DNA from: Ruminococcaceae bacterium UBA7135
GTDB taxonomy: Bacteria > Bacillota > Clostridia > Oscillospirales > Ruminococcaceae
Length of the DNA: 12,622 nucleotides
Direction: 5' to 3'
NCBI GenBank assembly: GCA_002492075.1
Contig: DKXD01000166.1
Coordinates: 21,358-33,979 of the forward strand
Below are positions 1-6,901 of the stretch, one piece after another; position 1 is the stretch's first letter, and each line of letters starts with the position of its first letter. Made by a program: the position numbers and the translations under genes. The notes beneath the pieces are model-generated. The model was not told where the DNA came from. It ran no database searches and was given only the letters and a program-made list of their open reading frames with translations.

Positions 1-432
1 GATAAGGAGCGCTGCCGCGAAATGAATTCGCCCGAGTACGAGCGGGTCTTGTCGCTGATGGTATATTCGTTCGCGGTGCGGCTGCCGGAGCTTAAGGAGA
101 TTAAAACGCCGTCGGGTTCGCTTAACGATAAGCAGATAAAGACGGTTTACGATATGGTGATATCCAAGGGCGCGGGCAACTATGAAAACATCATCACCGA
201 GGATTTCGAGGATATCCGAAGAATGGTGAAGCTTGGCAGATCTGTTCCGGCTTACGACGCGGAATGGTATAAAAGCTACATTTACAGCTATGTTCCGGAG
301 CTTGCCTCGGTCAAGAACAGGAATATGTTCCTTTTGGGAAGCTGCGATATTCTGTTCACGCTGTTTTACGGCGCTCTCGAAGAGGAGCTTGAACGTCTGT
401 TGAACAAGCTTTCGGCGCAGACACAAGGGTGA
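1..432 (+). CDS. Hypothetical protein, probably 5'-truncated by the window edge
   Basis: I do not recognise this protein. The reading frame is open from base 1, with seven codons before the first ATG at 22, so the gene probably starts outside the window. A start at 22 is possible because AAGGAG lies at 4-9, but the 12-nt spacing is long. The visible 143 residues are soluble and mixed-charge, with no signal peptide or membrane segment. They are mostly helical in character and end in a charged segment, EEELERLLNKL, before the stop. Several aromatic residues cluster around AEWYKSYIYSYVPEL. No catalytic motif is evident. The next gene starts 55 nt downstream with its own ribosome binding site. 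Confidence 0.6.
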   Translation, partial: DKERCREMNSPEYERVLSLMVYSFAVRLPELKEIKTPSGSLNDKQIKTVYDMVISKGAGNYENIITEDFEDIRRMVKLGRSVPAYDAEWYKSYIYSYVPELASVKNRNMFLLGSCDILFTLFYGALEEELERLLNKLSAQTQG

Positions 433-487
433 TCGGGGGCTGTCATAGGAAAAGGGCGTTTTGCATATAATGTCACGAGGTGATTTT

Positions 488-880
488 ATGCGGAATGTAA
501 CCAAATTTTCGTTTGTGGAGCAGGACAGACCCGTTTTGCGGGCGGAGCTTAAAGGCGAGGGCGAGCATAGCGGAGTTTACGGCATCGTGTATGTGTACAC
601 GCTGCCTAACGGCGTCTATGTGCAAGGAAATATAGAGGGGCTGCCGAGTTCAAGCAACTTTTCGTTTCACGTTCACGAGGGATTGGAGTGCAAAGGACCC
701 GGCGAGAAAATACTGATACTTCCCGACCTGATGTCGGATATGGACGGCAAGGCTTCAACGCAGACGTATCTCGACCGCGTGAACTCCACGCAGATAGCTG
801 GCAGACCTATGGTTCTTCACCTGAAAGCGGACGGGCAAGAGCCGCAGATTGCGTGCGGGCTGTTATCACGCGTATTGTGA
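488..880 (+). CDS. Cu/Zn superoxide dismutase-like protein with reduced metal site
   Basis: A 130-residue protein with the landmarks of the Cu/Zn superoxide dismutase fold. HVHEG (H61, H63) matches the first two copper ligands, C68 in ECKGPG matches the first disulfide cysteine, RPMVLHLKADG (H111) matches the fourth copper ligand, and IACG (C123) matches the second disulfide cysteine. The histidine that normally follows GP (the bridging ligand) is a glycine, and the other zinc histidines are absent. Only D80 in the LPDL segment could match the zinc aspartate. The electrostatic loop between H111 and C123 is about 14 residues shorter than in animal SOD1, and the arginine before ACG is a glutamine. 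There is no signal peptide, so it should be cytoplasmic. Start chosen at 488 because GAGGTG (477-482) sits 5 nt upstream; in-frame TTG 461 and ATG 470 lack such a site. It may be a copper-only enzyme, a copper-binding protein or a catalytically dead relative. Confidence 0.7.
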   Translation: MRNVTKFSFVEQDRPVLRAELKGEGEHSGVYGIVYVYTLPNGVYVQGNIEGLPSSSNFSFHVHEGLECKGPGEKILILPDLMSDMDGKASTQTYLDRVNSTQIAGRPMVLHLKADGQEPQIACGLLSRVL

Positions 881-969
881 TCGGCTAAGCGACAAACACT
901 TGGTTCCCAGCCAAAGCGGGGAATAAATCGAAAAAATCGCAGCTTTTGTAAAGGAAAGGAACGTAAAAA

Positions 970-1863
970 ATGAAAAAATCAAAACGCCTTTTTATAAGGG
1001 CTGCCGGTCTTACTGCGGCAGGCATAATAAACGCCGTCGGCGTGACGCTGTTTCTCGCTCCCGCTGAGCCGTTTGACAGCGGCATTTCGGGAACGGCGTT
1101 TTTGCTGGATATGGTAACGCCGCCGTTTATGGTGTTGAGTATGTTTCTGCTGATCCTGAACGTTCCGTTTTACATAATCGGCGCTAAAAACCTCGGGCGC
1201 GGATTTGTTGCGGCGTCGCTTTACGCCATTGCTGTTTATTCCGCTTTTTCGTTTTTGTTCCGAAACGTCCTGCCGATAGATTTTTCGGGCGGTTCTCCGT
1301 TCACCGGAAACGACAAGCTGCTTTCGGCGGTGTTCGGTGGAATGCTTTCGGGCGTTGGGAGCGGTATGGTCATACGTTTCAGCGGGGCTATCGACGGCGT
1401 GGAGGTAATGGCGGTGCTGTTTGCGAAAAAAATGGGCGTAACGGTCGGAATGTTCGTTATGGGGTACAATATCGTGCTTTATACCGTGTCGGCACTTGTC
1501 TTCAAAAGCTGGCTTGTTCCGCTGTACTCGGTGGTTACTTACGCCGTGGGAATAAAGGCGGTCGATTTCGTTGTTGAGGGTCTTGACAAAGCAAAAGCGG
1601 TATATATCGTCACAGACCGCGGCAGCGAGCTTCAACAGAAGCTGGCGGCGCAGCTTGGCAGGGGAGTTACGGTTTTTGACGCTTCGGGCGGTTATTCCAA
1701 CGAGGAGAAAAAGATGATCTTCTGTGTGGTGAACCGCTTTGAGGTGGGATTGGCAAAGCGCATAGTCGAGGAAAACGACCCCAAAGCGTTCGTGACCGTC
1801 ACCGACGTTTCGGAAACGGTAGGAGGCAGAAAAATCGCGTTTTCCATACGGCGCGAACGCTAG
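970..1863 (+). CDS. YitT family membrane protein (DUF161 plus C-terminal DUF2179)
   Basis: A 297-residue integral membrane protein of the YitT family, which is widespread in Firmicutes and whose transport role is not established. The N-terminal part has about five hydrophobic segments (roughly residues 10-30, 42-71, 79-98, 117-135 and 157-200), with the family-like SGAIDGVEVMAVLF segment at 138-151. Residues about 205-287 form the soluble cytoplasmic DUF2179 domain, with GRGVTVFDASGGYS, an IFCVVN strand and the typical NDPKAFVTVTDVSE end. Its length is usual for the family, so it looks intact. AAAGGA (955-960) lies 9 nt before the ATG. The 89-nt gap from the SOD-like gene suggests it may have its own transcript, though no clear promoter was seen. 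Confidence 0.88.
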   Translation: MKKSKRLFIRAAGLTAAGIINAVGVTLFLAPAEPFDSGISGTAFLLDMVTPPFMVLSMFLLILNVPFYIIGAKNLGRGFVAASLYAIAVYSAFSFLFRNVLPIDFSGGSPFTGNDKLLSAVFGGMLSGVGSGMVIRFSGAIDGVEVMAVLFAKKMGVTVGMFVMGYNIVLYTVSALVFKSWLVPLYSVVTYAVGIKAVDFVVEGLDKAKAVYIVTDRGSELQQKLAAQLGRGVTVFDASGGYSNEEKKMIFCVVNRFEVGLAKRIVEENDPKAFVTVTDVSETVGGRKIAFSIRRER

Positions 1864-1903
1864 GAAAGTGCGTTATACGGTATCGCTCCGCTAAAATCAA
1901 GGC

Positions 1904-1934
1904 GTTCTCTCCCCCGCGCAGCGGGGGAGAGAAC
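1904..1934. repeat. C-rich/G-rich perfect hairpin, member 1 of dispersed family
   Basis: Perfect palindrome with 14-bp arms GTTCTCTCCCCCGC (1904-1917) and GCGGGGGAGAGAAC (1921-1934) around a GCA loop. It lies in the 135-nt gap between the YitT gene and ahcY. An A-rich stretch follows it, not a T-tract, so it is not a standard intrinsic terminator on the + strand. Related hairpins occur in three other gaps. Confidence 0.85.
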
Positions 1935-1998
1935 GAAAAAAACAATGTAATATTCCGCAGCAATGCGGCAGAATAATAAAAAGTAAGGAGAATTCAAA

Positions 1999-3252
1999 AT
2001 GAGCGAAGTAAGAGACATCAATTTGTGGGAGAGCGGCGAGCGCAAGATAGAATGGGTAAAGCGCAATATGCCGCTGCTTAACGGCATTGAAAAGGAGTTT
2101 TCGGAAAACAAGCCGTTCAAGGGCTTGAAGGTGGCGCTTTCGGTCCATCTGGAGGCAAAGACCGCATATCTGTGCAAGGTGCTTGCGGCGGGCGGCGCGG
2201 AGATGTATGTTACAGGCTCTAACCCGCTTTCGACGCAGGACGACGTTGCGGCGGCTCTCGTGCATGACGGACTGAACGTGTTTGCGTGGTATAATGCTAC
2301 CGACGAGGAATATCACGCGCATATCTCCAAGGTAATAGAAGCGGGTCCAAATGTTATCATAGACGACGGCGGCGACCTTGTAAACCTTATCCACAACGAA
2401 CACCCCGAGCTTATTCCGAACGTTCTCGGCGGCTGCGAGGAGACCACGACGGGTATTATTCGCCTGTTGGCTATGGATAAAGATAGGGCGCTCAAGTTCC
2501 CGATGGTGCTGGTAAACGACGCGGACTGCAAGCACTTGTTCGACAATCGTTACGGCACGGGTCAATCCGTTTGGGACGGCATAAACCGCACCACCAATCT
2601 TATCGTTGCGGGCAAGAACGTTGTCGTTGCGGGATATGGCTGGTGCGGCAAGGGAGTTGCCATGCGTGCTAAGGGTCTTGGCGCGAAGGTCATTGTCACC
2701 GAGATAGATCCGATAAAAGCTATGGAAGCGGTTATGGACGGCTTTAAGGTAATGCCCATGCGCGAAGCGGCAAAGATCGGCGACTTTTTTGTTACTGTTA
2801 CGGGCTGCGCGGACGTTATCGGCGAGGAAGCGTTCAACAATATGAAGGACGGCGCTATCTGCTGCAACGCGGGTCACTTCGACGTTGAGGTGAATATGGC
2901 GAAGCTGCGTGAGATCGCACAGAGCAGTTATCTTGCGCGCAACAATATTATAGGCTACAAGCTAAAAAACGGAAATACTATATTCGTTATCGCCGAGGGA
3001 AGACTTGTTAATCTTGCGGCGGGCGACGGTCACCCCGCCGAGATCATGGATATGAGCTTCGCTATTCAAGCGCTTTCCGCGGAATACATCGCGAAGAATG
3101 CCGAAAAGCTGAAAGCCGCCGACCATATGACGGTAAACGTTCCCAAGGAGATCGATCGCAAGGTAGCGGAGCGCAAGCTGAACGCGTGGGGCTTTGAGAT
3201 AGACAAGCTCACTCCCGAACAGGAGAAGTATCTCGGCTCGTGGGAAGTTTGA
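1999..3252 (+). CDS. ahcY: S-adenosylhomocysteine hydrolase (adenosylhomocysteinase)
   Basis: This enzyme reversibly hydrolyses S-adenosylhomocysteine to adenosine and homocysteine with bound NAD, clearing the by-product of methyltransferases in the cytoplasm. The 417 residues carry the family signatures. IIDDGGDLV (119-127) holds the catalytic aspartates, and CEETTTG (146-152) has E148. CKHLFDNRYGTGQS (177-190) has the catalytic lysine K178 with D182 and N183. GYGWCGKG (212-219) is the NAD-binding Rossmann loop, followed by VTEIDPIKA. CNAGHFDVE (289-297) and GDGHPAEIMDMSF (342-354) complete the active site. The protein is shorter than the eukaryotic form, lacks the lysine/tyrosine-rich C-terminal tail, and ends in LTPEQEKYLGSWEV, as in the short form known from Thermotoga and archaea. 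AAGGAG (1985-1990) is 8 nt before the ATG. No S-adenosylhomocysteine or SAM riboswitch was recognised upstream. Confidence 0.97.
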   Translation: MSEVRDINLWESGERKIEWVKRNMPLLNGIEKEFSENKPFKGLKVALSVHLEAKTAYLCKVLAAGGAEMYVTGSNPLSTQDDVAAALVHDGLNVFAWYNATDEEYHAHISKVIEAGPNVIIDDGGDLVNLIHNEHPELIPNVLGGCEETTTGIIRLLAMDKDRALKFPMVLVNDADCKHLFDNRYGTGQSVWDGINRTTNLIVAGKNVVVAGYGWCGKGVAMRAKGLGAKVIVTEIDPIKAMEAVMDGFKVMPMREAAKIGDFFVTVTGCADVIGEEAFNNMKDGAICCNAGHFDVEVNMAKLREIAQSSYLARNNIIGYKLKNGNTIFVIAEGRLVNLAAGDGHPAEIMDMSFAIQALSAEYIAKNAEKLKAADHMTVNVPKEIDRKVAERKLNAWGFEIDKLTPEQEKYLGSWEV

Positions 3253-3271
3253 TAGCAGCCGGTTTGATAGC
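3248..3271 (+). repeat. Short direct repeat at the ahcY stop codon
   Basis: TTTGATAGC occurs at 3248-3256, spanning the ahcY stop codon, and again at 3263-3271. GTTAG is then repeated at 3273 and 3280. The duplication fills the 37-nt gap before the HAD gene, which has no visible ribosome binding site. Confidence 0.6.
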
Positions 3272-3289
3272 TGTTAGCAGTTAGTTTAA

Positions 3290-4045
3290 ATGGCTGATAA
3301 GTTGATTTTGTTCTCCGACTTGGACGGTACACTGATTTTTTCGGCGAAACGAAAACAAGTCGGAGATATTGTTATAGAGCGGAAAAACGGCGAAGAAATA
3401 TCGTGCGTTACCGCTCGTCAGGCGGAGCTTTTCCCGTGTTTGAGAAACGTTATACCCGTAACGACCCGAAGTATCGAGCAGTATCGGCGCATTGAGTTCG
3501 CGAGGTTCGGCTTTGTGCCGAGATACGCGCTGTGCGATAACGGCGGCACGCTTCTTGCGGACGGTGAGCGCGACGCGGAGTGGGCTGAATGGTCGAGTGG
3601 TATTTTTTCCGAGTGCGAACACGAGCTGTCGCGTTTTCATACGCTTCTGGAGCAAGATCCACGTCGCTCGTTTGAGGTTCGGCTTGTGGACAAGCTGTTT
3701 TTGTTCACTAAAAGCAGCGAGCCGCCCGCAACCATAAAATATCTCGGAAACGGGGAGCTTTGCGAGGTTTTTTTCACGGGAGAAAAGGTCTATGTTGTAC
3801 CGAAAAAGCTCAGCAAGGGAGCGGCGGTGAAACGGCTTGCGGGGCGTTTGGGGCTTGCGGAGTTCGCGGCGGCGGGCGACAGTCTTATGGACTTGCCGAT
3901 GCTTAACGCGGCGCGCACGGCGGTCTTTACGGAAAATATTCCCTTGGAGAAAGTCGCGGCGCAGGAGAAGATATCCCGACCGCGCGAGGGCTTTTCGGAG
4001 TTCGTGACGGAACTTGCGGGACGATATCAACGGAATTTATATTGA
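3290..4045 (+). CDS. HAD superfamily hydrolase, subfamily IIB (predicted phosphatase)
   Basis: A 251-residue cytoplasmic protein of the haloacid dehalogenase superfamily. Motif I is FSDLDGT with nucleophile D10 and acid/base D12. Motif II is the threonine pair in VTTRS (58-61). The motif III lysine is likely K176 in KKLSKGAAVKRL, and motif IV is GDSLMDLPML (196-205) with D197 and D201. The cap region between motifs II and III (about 62-170) and the overall order fit the type IIB group (Cof/sucrose-phosphatase-like), which removes phosphate from sugar phosphates or other small molecules; the substrate cannot be told. It lies 37 nt after ahcY, so it is probably co-transcribed. No Shine-Dalgarno sequence is visible before the ATG. 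In-frame TTG 3302 would also keep motif I but has no better site, so I keep 3290. Confidence 0.88.
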   Translation: MADKLILFSDLDGTLIFSAKRKQVGDIVIERKNGEEISCVTARQAELFPCLRNVIPVTTRSIEQYRRIEFARFGFVPRYALCDNGGTLLADGERDAEWAEWSSGIFSECEHELSRFHTLLEQDPRRSFEVRLVDKLFLFTKSSEPPATIKYLGNGELCEVFFTGEKVYVVPKKLSKGAAVKRLAGRLGLAEFAAAGDSLMDLPMLNAARTAVFTENIPLEKVAAQEKISRPREGFSEFVTELAGRYQRNLY

Positions 4046-4076
4046 TGTTCCGGTCAACTATTTCCAAAATTTTTAT

Positions 4077-4103
4077 GTTTTCCCCGCCGCAGGCGGGGAA
4101 AAC
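4077..4103. repeat. C-rich/G-rich perfect hairpin, member 2 of dispersed family
   Basis: Perfect palindrome with 12-bp arms GTTTTCCCCGCC (4077-4088) and GGCGGGGAAAAC (4092-4103) around a GCA loop. It lies between the HAD gene and the response regulator. A T-rich run precedes it and an A-rich run follows, as with the 10239 copy. It has the same loop as member 1 but lacks the CTCT box. Confidence 0.82.
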
Positions 4104-4147
4104 AACAAAAAATAAAACAAGGGAACGAGCGATAATGAGGTGAGACA

Positions 4148-4822
4148 TTGTTTAACATTTTGGTTGTCGATGATCAGGCGCATATCAGGCGGCTTTACGA
4201 ATACACTCTCGAAAAAGATGGATACCGCGTATTTACGGCGGAAAATGGCGAGCGCGCGTTGGAGGTCATTGCGGAGCAGCATATTGATCTGATGATACTT
4301 GACGTGATGATGCCGAAACTTGACGGCTACGGCACGCTTACTGCTCTGCGCGAGAGCGGTAATAACGTTCCCGTGCTGATAATCACGGCAAAGGACACGT
4401 CCGAGGATATGCGAAAGTCTTTTGTGCTCGGTACGGACGATTTTATGGTAAAGCCCGTTGACGAAATGGAAATGCTGCTGCGAATAAAGGCGCTGCTGCG
4501 GCGCAGCAAGATAAGCGAAGAGCAGAAGATAACTGTCGGCGGCACCGAGCTTATTTACGATTCGTTTGCCGTGGTGCGCGACGGCGTTTCAACTGTGCTT
4601 CCGCGCAAGGAGTTTCAGATACTGTTCAAACTCCTGTCGTTCCCCGGAAAGACGTTCACAAGGCAGAATATTATGGACGAGTTCTGGGATATGGATTCCG
4701 ACAGCGAGGCTCGCACGGTGGACGTGCATATCAACCGCCTGCGCGAACGCTTCAAGGATAACCCCGATTTCTCGATATTAACGGTGCGCGGTTTGGGTTA
4801 CAAGGCGGTCAGGAACGAGTGA
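4148..4822 (+). CDS. Response regulator, OmpR/PhoB family (receiver plus winged helix)
   Basis: A 224-residue two-component response regulator. Residues about 3-118 are the receiver domain: acidic pair D8-D9 (VVDDQ), phosphoacceptor D52 in LILDVMMPKLDG, T80 in VLIITAKD and K102 in MVKPVD. Residues about 126-222 are the OmpR/PhoB winged-helix DNA-binding domain, with LPRKEFQILFKLLSFPGKTFTR and the recognition-helix region RTVDVHINRLRERF followed by the wing TVRGLGYKAV. It starts at TTG, preceded by GAGGTG (4137-4142) with 5-nt spacing; ATG 4135 runs straight into a stop. Its likely partner is the kinase at 5846-6901, the only one in the window, although two genes lie between them. Targets are unknown. 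Confidence 0.95.
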   Translation: MFNILVVDDQAHIRRLYEYTLEKDGYRVFTAENGERALEVIAEQHIDLMILDVMMPKLDGYGTLTALRESGNNVPVLIITAKDTSEDMRKSFVLGTDDFMVKPVDEMEMLLRIKALLRRSKISEEQKITVGGTELIYDSFAVVRDGVSTVLPRKEFQILFKLLSFPGKTFTRQNIMDEFWDMDSDSEARTVDVHINRLRERFKDNPDFSILTVRGLGYKAVRNE

Positions 4823-4917
4823 GGTCGGTGGCGATGATCGGAAAGTTTGAGAAACGGGCGGCTGAAAATGAATGGAAAGCCGCGCATGAAACAGAAGTAA
4901 AAAATCAAGGTGATAAA

Positions 4918-5397
4918 ATGAACGTTCGGAAATACGAGATCGGCGATCTGCCCGAAATGATACGTATCTGGAACGAGGTAGTAGACGAGGGAAACGCATT
5001 TCCGCAGGAAGAGCCGCTTGATGAGAGATCGGGCGCGGAGTTCTTCGCGGCGCAGAGCTATTGCGGTGTAGCAGAGGACGGGGGAGCAGTTTGCGGACTG
5101 TACATTCTCCACCCGAACAACGTCGGACGTTGCGGGCACATCTGCAACGCAAGCTACGCGGTAAGCAGCGAAAAGCGCGGACTTCATATTGGCGAAAAAC
5201 TGGTTCTTGACTGTTTGGAGCAGGCAAAGCGCATTGGATTTCGCGTTCTGCAATTTAACGCGGTCGTAGCGACAAACGTCCACGCGCGGCATTTGTATGA
5301 GCGGCTGGGGTTTACGCAGCTCGGCACTATTCCAGGCGGTTTTCGGCTGAAATCGGGCGAATATGAAGACATCTGTCCGTATTATAAGGAGCTGTAA
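4918..5397 (+). CDS. GNAT family N-acetyltransferase
   Basis: A 159-residue GNAT-fold protein that should transfer an acetyl group from acetyl-CoA to an amine; the substrate is unknown. The N-terminal strand and helix are typical (MNVRKYEIGDLPEMIRIWNE, then VVDEGNAFP). The acetyl-CoA loop is SEKRGLHIGEKLV (84-96), where histidine replaces the usual middle glycine of R-x-x-G-x-G. The C-terminal motif NVHARHLYERLGF (120-132) carries the usual tyrosine (Y127). Start chosen at 4918 because AAGGTGA precedes it at good spacing. The frame is open back to 4819, and ATG 4834 would add a charged 28-residue extension that looks non-domain. The gene stands 95 nt after the response regulator, in the gap where its cognate kinase would normally be expected. 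Confidence 0.88.
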   Translation: MNVRKYEIGDLPEMIRIWNEVVDEGNAFPQEEPLDERSGAEFFAAQSYCGVAEDGGAVCGLYILHPNNVGRCGHICNASYAVSSEKRGLHIGEKLVLDCLEQAKRIGFRVLQFNAVVATNVHARHLYERLGFTQLGTIPGGFRLKSGEYEDICPYYKEL

Positions 5398-5456
5398 ATA
5401 CTCTCGGCACTTATCTGACTCAACAAGCCCGGCGTGATTTGAACATGGAGGAAAAA

Positions 5457-5849
5457 ATGTATGCGCTGTCCAAAACTGTCAAGCTTAGGTCGTTTATATA
5501 TGAGCGCCTAAAAAACAGCAAGCTCCCGCTTGATGAAATAATTGCATCGAACGTGTATTTCACCGGGAACATTACCGTCCCGGGAACGTATTTGTACGCG
5601 CGGTTCGGGAAGTTTTATCTGGAATGTATTACTCTGTACCGTTCGGAATGGGAAAAACTCGAATTTTACAGCGCCGAGGACTTGTGCTTTGAGTTCGTGA
5701 AAAGGCAGTCGATTCGGCTTGCAATGAGCGAGGTAAACGGGTCATTTCGCAAACGCGCGGAGGAGCTTCTTAAAGAGATCGACGAGGAGTTTTACGAAAG
5801 GGCACAAAACGAGCGCAGAATTTTCCAAAAGGAACGAGAAATTCTATGA
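5457..5849 (+). CDS. Small protein resembling Imm63-type immunity proteins
   Basis: A 130-residue soluble protein. The pattern from about residue 45 onward recalls my memory of the Imm63 immunity family, so this is a weak family assignment. A tyrosine-rich strand (TYLYARFGKFYLECITLYRSE) precedes an EKLEFYSAEDLCFEF segment, then a helix with SIRLAM, then SFRKRAEELLKEIDEEF and a charged coil to the C-terminus. Imm63 proteins are thought to neutralise toxins of polymorphic toxin systems. No toxin gene lies next to it. GGAGG (5447-5451) is 5 nt before ATG 5457, so I prefer this start to TTG 5439 or ATG 5445. Its stop overlaps the kinase start as ATGA (5846-5849), which implies translational coupling to the kinase. 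It could instead be an accessory factor of the two-component system. Confidence 0.6.
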   Translation: MYALSKTVKLRSFIYERLKNSKLPLDEIIASNVYFTGNITVPGTYLYARFGKFYLECITLYRSEWEKLEFYSAEDLCFEFVKRQSIRLAMSEVNGSFRKRAEELLKEIDEEFYERAQNERRIFQKEREIL

Positions 5850-6901
5850 GAAAAAAACAAAACCCGTTTAAAATAGTAAACCGTCTTGGAATGAAGCTGA
5901 CCATTTTGTCTGCGATAATCATTCTGGCGTCGGAAATTTTGTCATTTACTGCGACCATCGTTATCGGTTTTTTGTATGGCGGCACAAACAATACCATTCA
6001 AGTTGTAGGCTCGATAATCGCGAGCTTTTTAATCGGCTCGCTTCTTGCGTTTATAATCGGGAACACGGTCTTAAAGCCGCTTTCGGAGCTTGTTAAGGCT
6101 ACAAAGCGCGTAACGGGCGGCGATTTCAACACGGCGCTTGAGATCGGTTGGATGGAGCGTCACACCATAAAGGAGCTGCGCGAGCTTATTCAGGATTTTA
6201 ACGAAATGACCGAGGAACTGCGCAACACCGAGATGTTCCGCAATGACTTCATCTCCAATTTCTCTCACGAGTTTAAAACTCCGCTTGTATCGATACGCGG
6301 CTTTGCGCGGCAGCTTTACGAGGGAAACCTCACCGAGGAGCAGCAGAGGGAGTTTTCCAAGATAATCCTCGACGAGACCGAGTATCTGTCGGTGTTGTCG
6401 CAGAACACGCTGCTGATGACCAATATTGAGAACAAGGACATTATTACAGAAAAAACGGACTTTTCGCTTGACGAGCAGCTTCGGGAGTGTATGATACGTC
6501 TGGAGCCGCGCTGGAGCGGGAAGAATATAAACATTGATATGGATCTGGACGAGGTACATTTTTATTGGAACAAGACCATGCTGTCGCACGTCTGGAACAA
6601 TCTGTTTGACAACGCGGTGAAATTCACTCCCGAAAACGGCAGCATATTTGTGACCTGCAAGCGCCGCGACGGATTGATAGTAGTGACGATAAAGGACAGC
6701 GGCTGCGGTATCCCCGAGGAAGCACTGTCGCATATTTTTGAGAAGTTCTATCAGGCGGACGCGTCTCACGCTACAAAGGGAAACGGCTTGGGTCTGTCGC
6801 TTGTAAAGAAGATAGTGGAGCTGTGCGGAGGGGATATCTCCGTAAGCTCCGAGGTAAATAAAGGAACGGAATTTACGGTGGAGTTGATGGATAAGCGATG
6901 A
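5846..6901 (+). CDS. Sensor histidine kinase, HAMP-containing, minimal extracytoplasmic loop
   Basis: A 351-residue membrane kinase. Two hydrophobic segments (about 16-44 and 52-75) are joined by only about 7-10 residues (YGGTNNTIQ), so there is no extracytoplasmic sensor domain. A HAMP linker follows (about 72-128, with KPLSELVKATKRVTGGDF). The dimerisation and phosphoacceptor helix carries H141 in FSHEFKTPL. The HATPase domain has the N box WNNLFDNAVKFTP (250-262), G1 DSGCGIP (284-290), F box FEKFYQAD (298-305) and G2 GNGLGLSLV (312-320). All catalytic boxes are present, so it should be active. It presumably phosphorylates the regulator at 4148-4822. Its start overlaps the preceding stop by 4 nt and its stop overlaps the next start by 4 nt (ATGA at 6898), placing it inside a tightly coupled cluster of small unknown genes. 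Confidence 0.95.
   Translation: MRKKQNPFKIVNRLGMKLTILSAIIILASEILSFTATIVIGFLYGGTNNTIQVVGSIIASFLIGSLLAFIIGNTVLKPLSELVKATKRVTGGDFNTALEIGWMERHTIKELRELIQDFNEMTEELRNTEMFRNDFISNFSHEFKTPLVSIRGFARQLYEGNLTEEQQREFSKIILDETEYLSVLSQNTLLMTNIENKDIITEKTDFSLDEQLRECMIRLEPRWSGKNINIDMDLDEVHFYWNKTMLSHVWNNLFDNAVKFTPENGSIFVTCKRRDGLIVVTIKDSGCGIPEEALSHIFEKFYQADASHATKGNGLGLSLVKKIVELCGGDISVSSEVNKGTEFTVELMDKR

Noticed and set aside
466..471. Perfect TATAAT upstream of the SOD-like gene
   Set aside because: A start about 7 nt downstream would fall on the ribosome binding site, and no -35 box lies at proper spacing.
1864..1998. SAM or S-adenosylhomocysteine riboswitch before ahcY
   Set aside because: Only a simple hairpin is present and no conserved core is seen.
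1897..2877. Long - strand open frame opposite ahcY
   Set aside because: Codon-bias shadow of ahcY; the product is low-complexity Arg/His-rich and matches no family. The same holds for 979-1635, 3281-4030, 6071-6910, 8059-8691 and 9352-10122 on the - strand.
4075..4143. 22-codon frame across hairpin 2
   Set aside because: No ribosome binding site; it arises from the open palindrome, as similar frames do at the other copies.
4819..4917. N-terminal extension of the acetyltransferase to 4834 or 4819
   Set aside because: The extension is charged and outside the GNAT fold, while ATG 4918 has a well-placed AAGGTGA.
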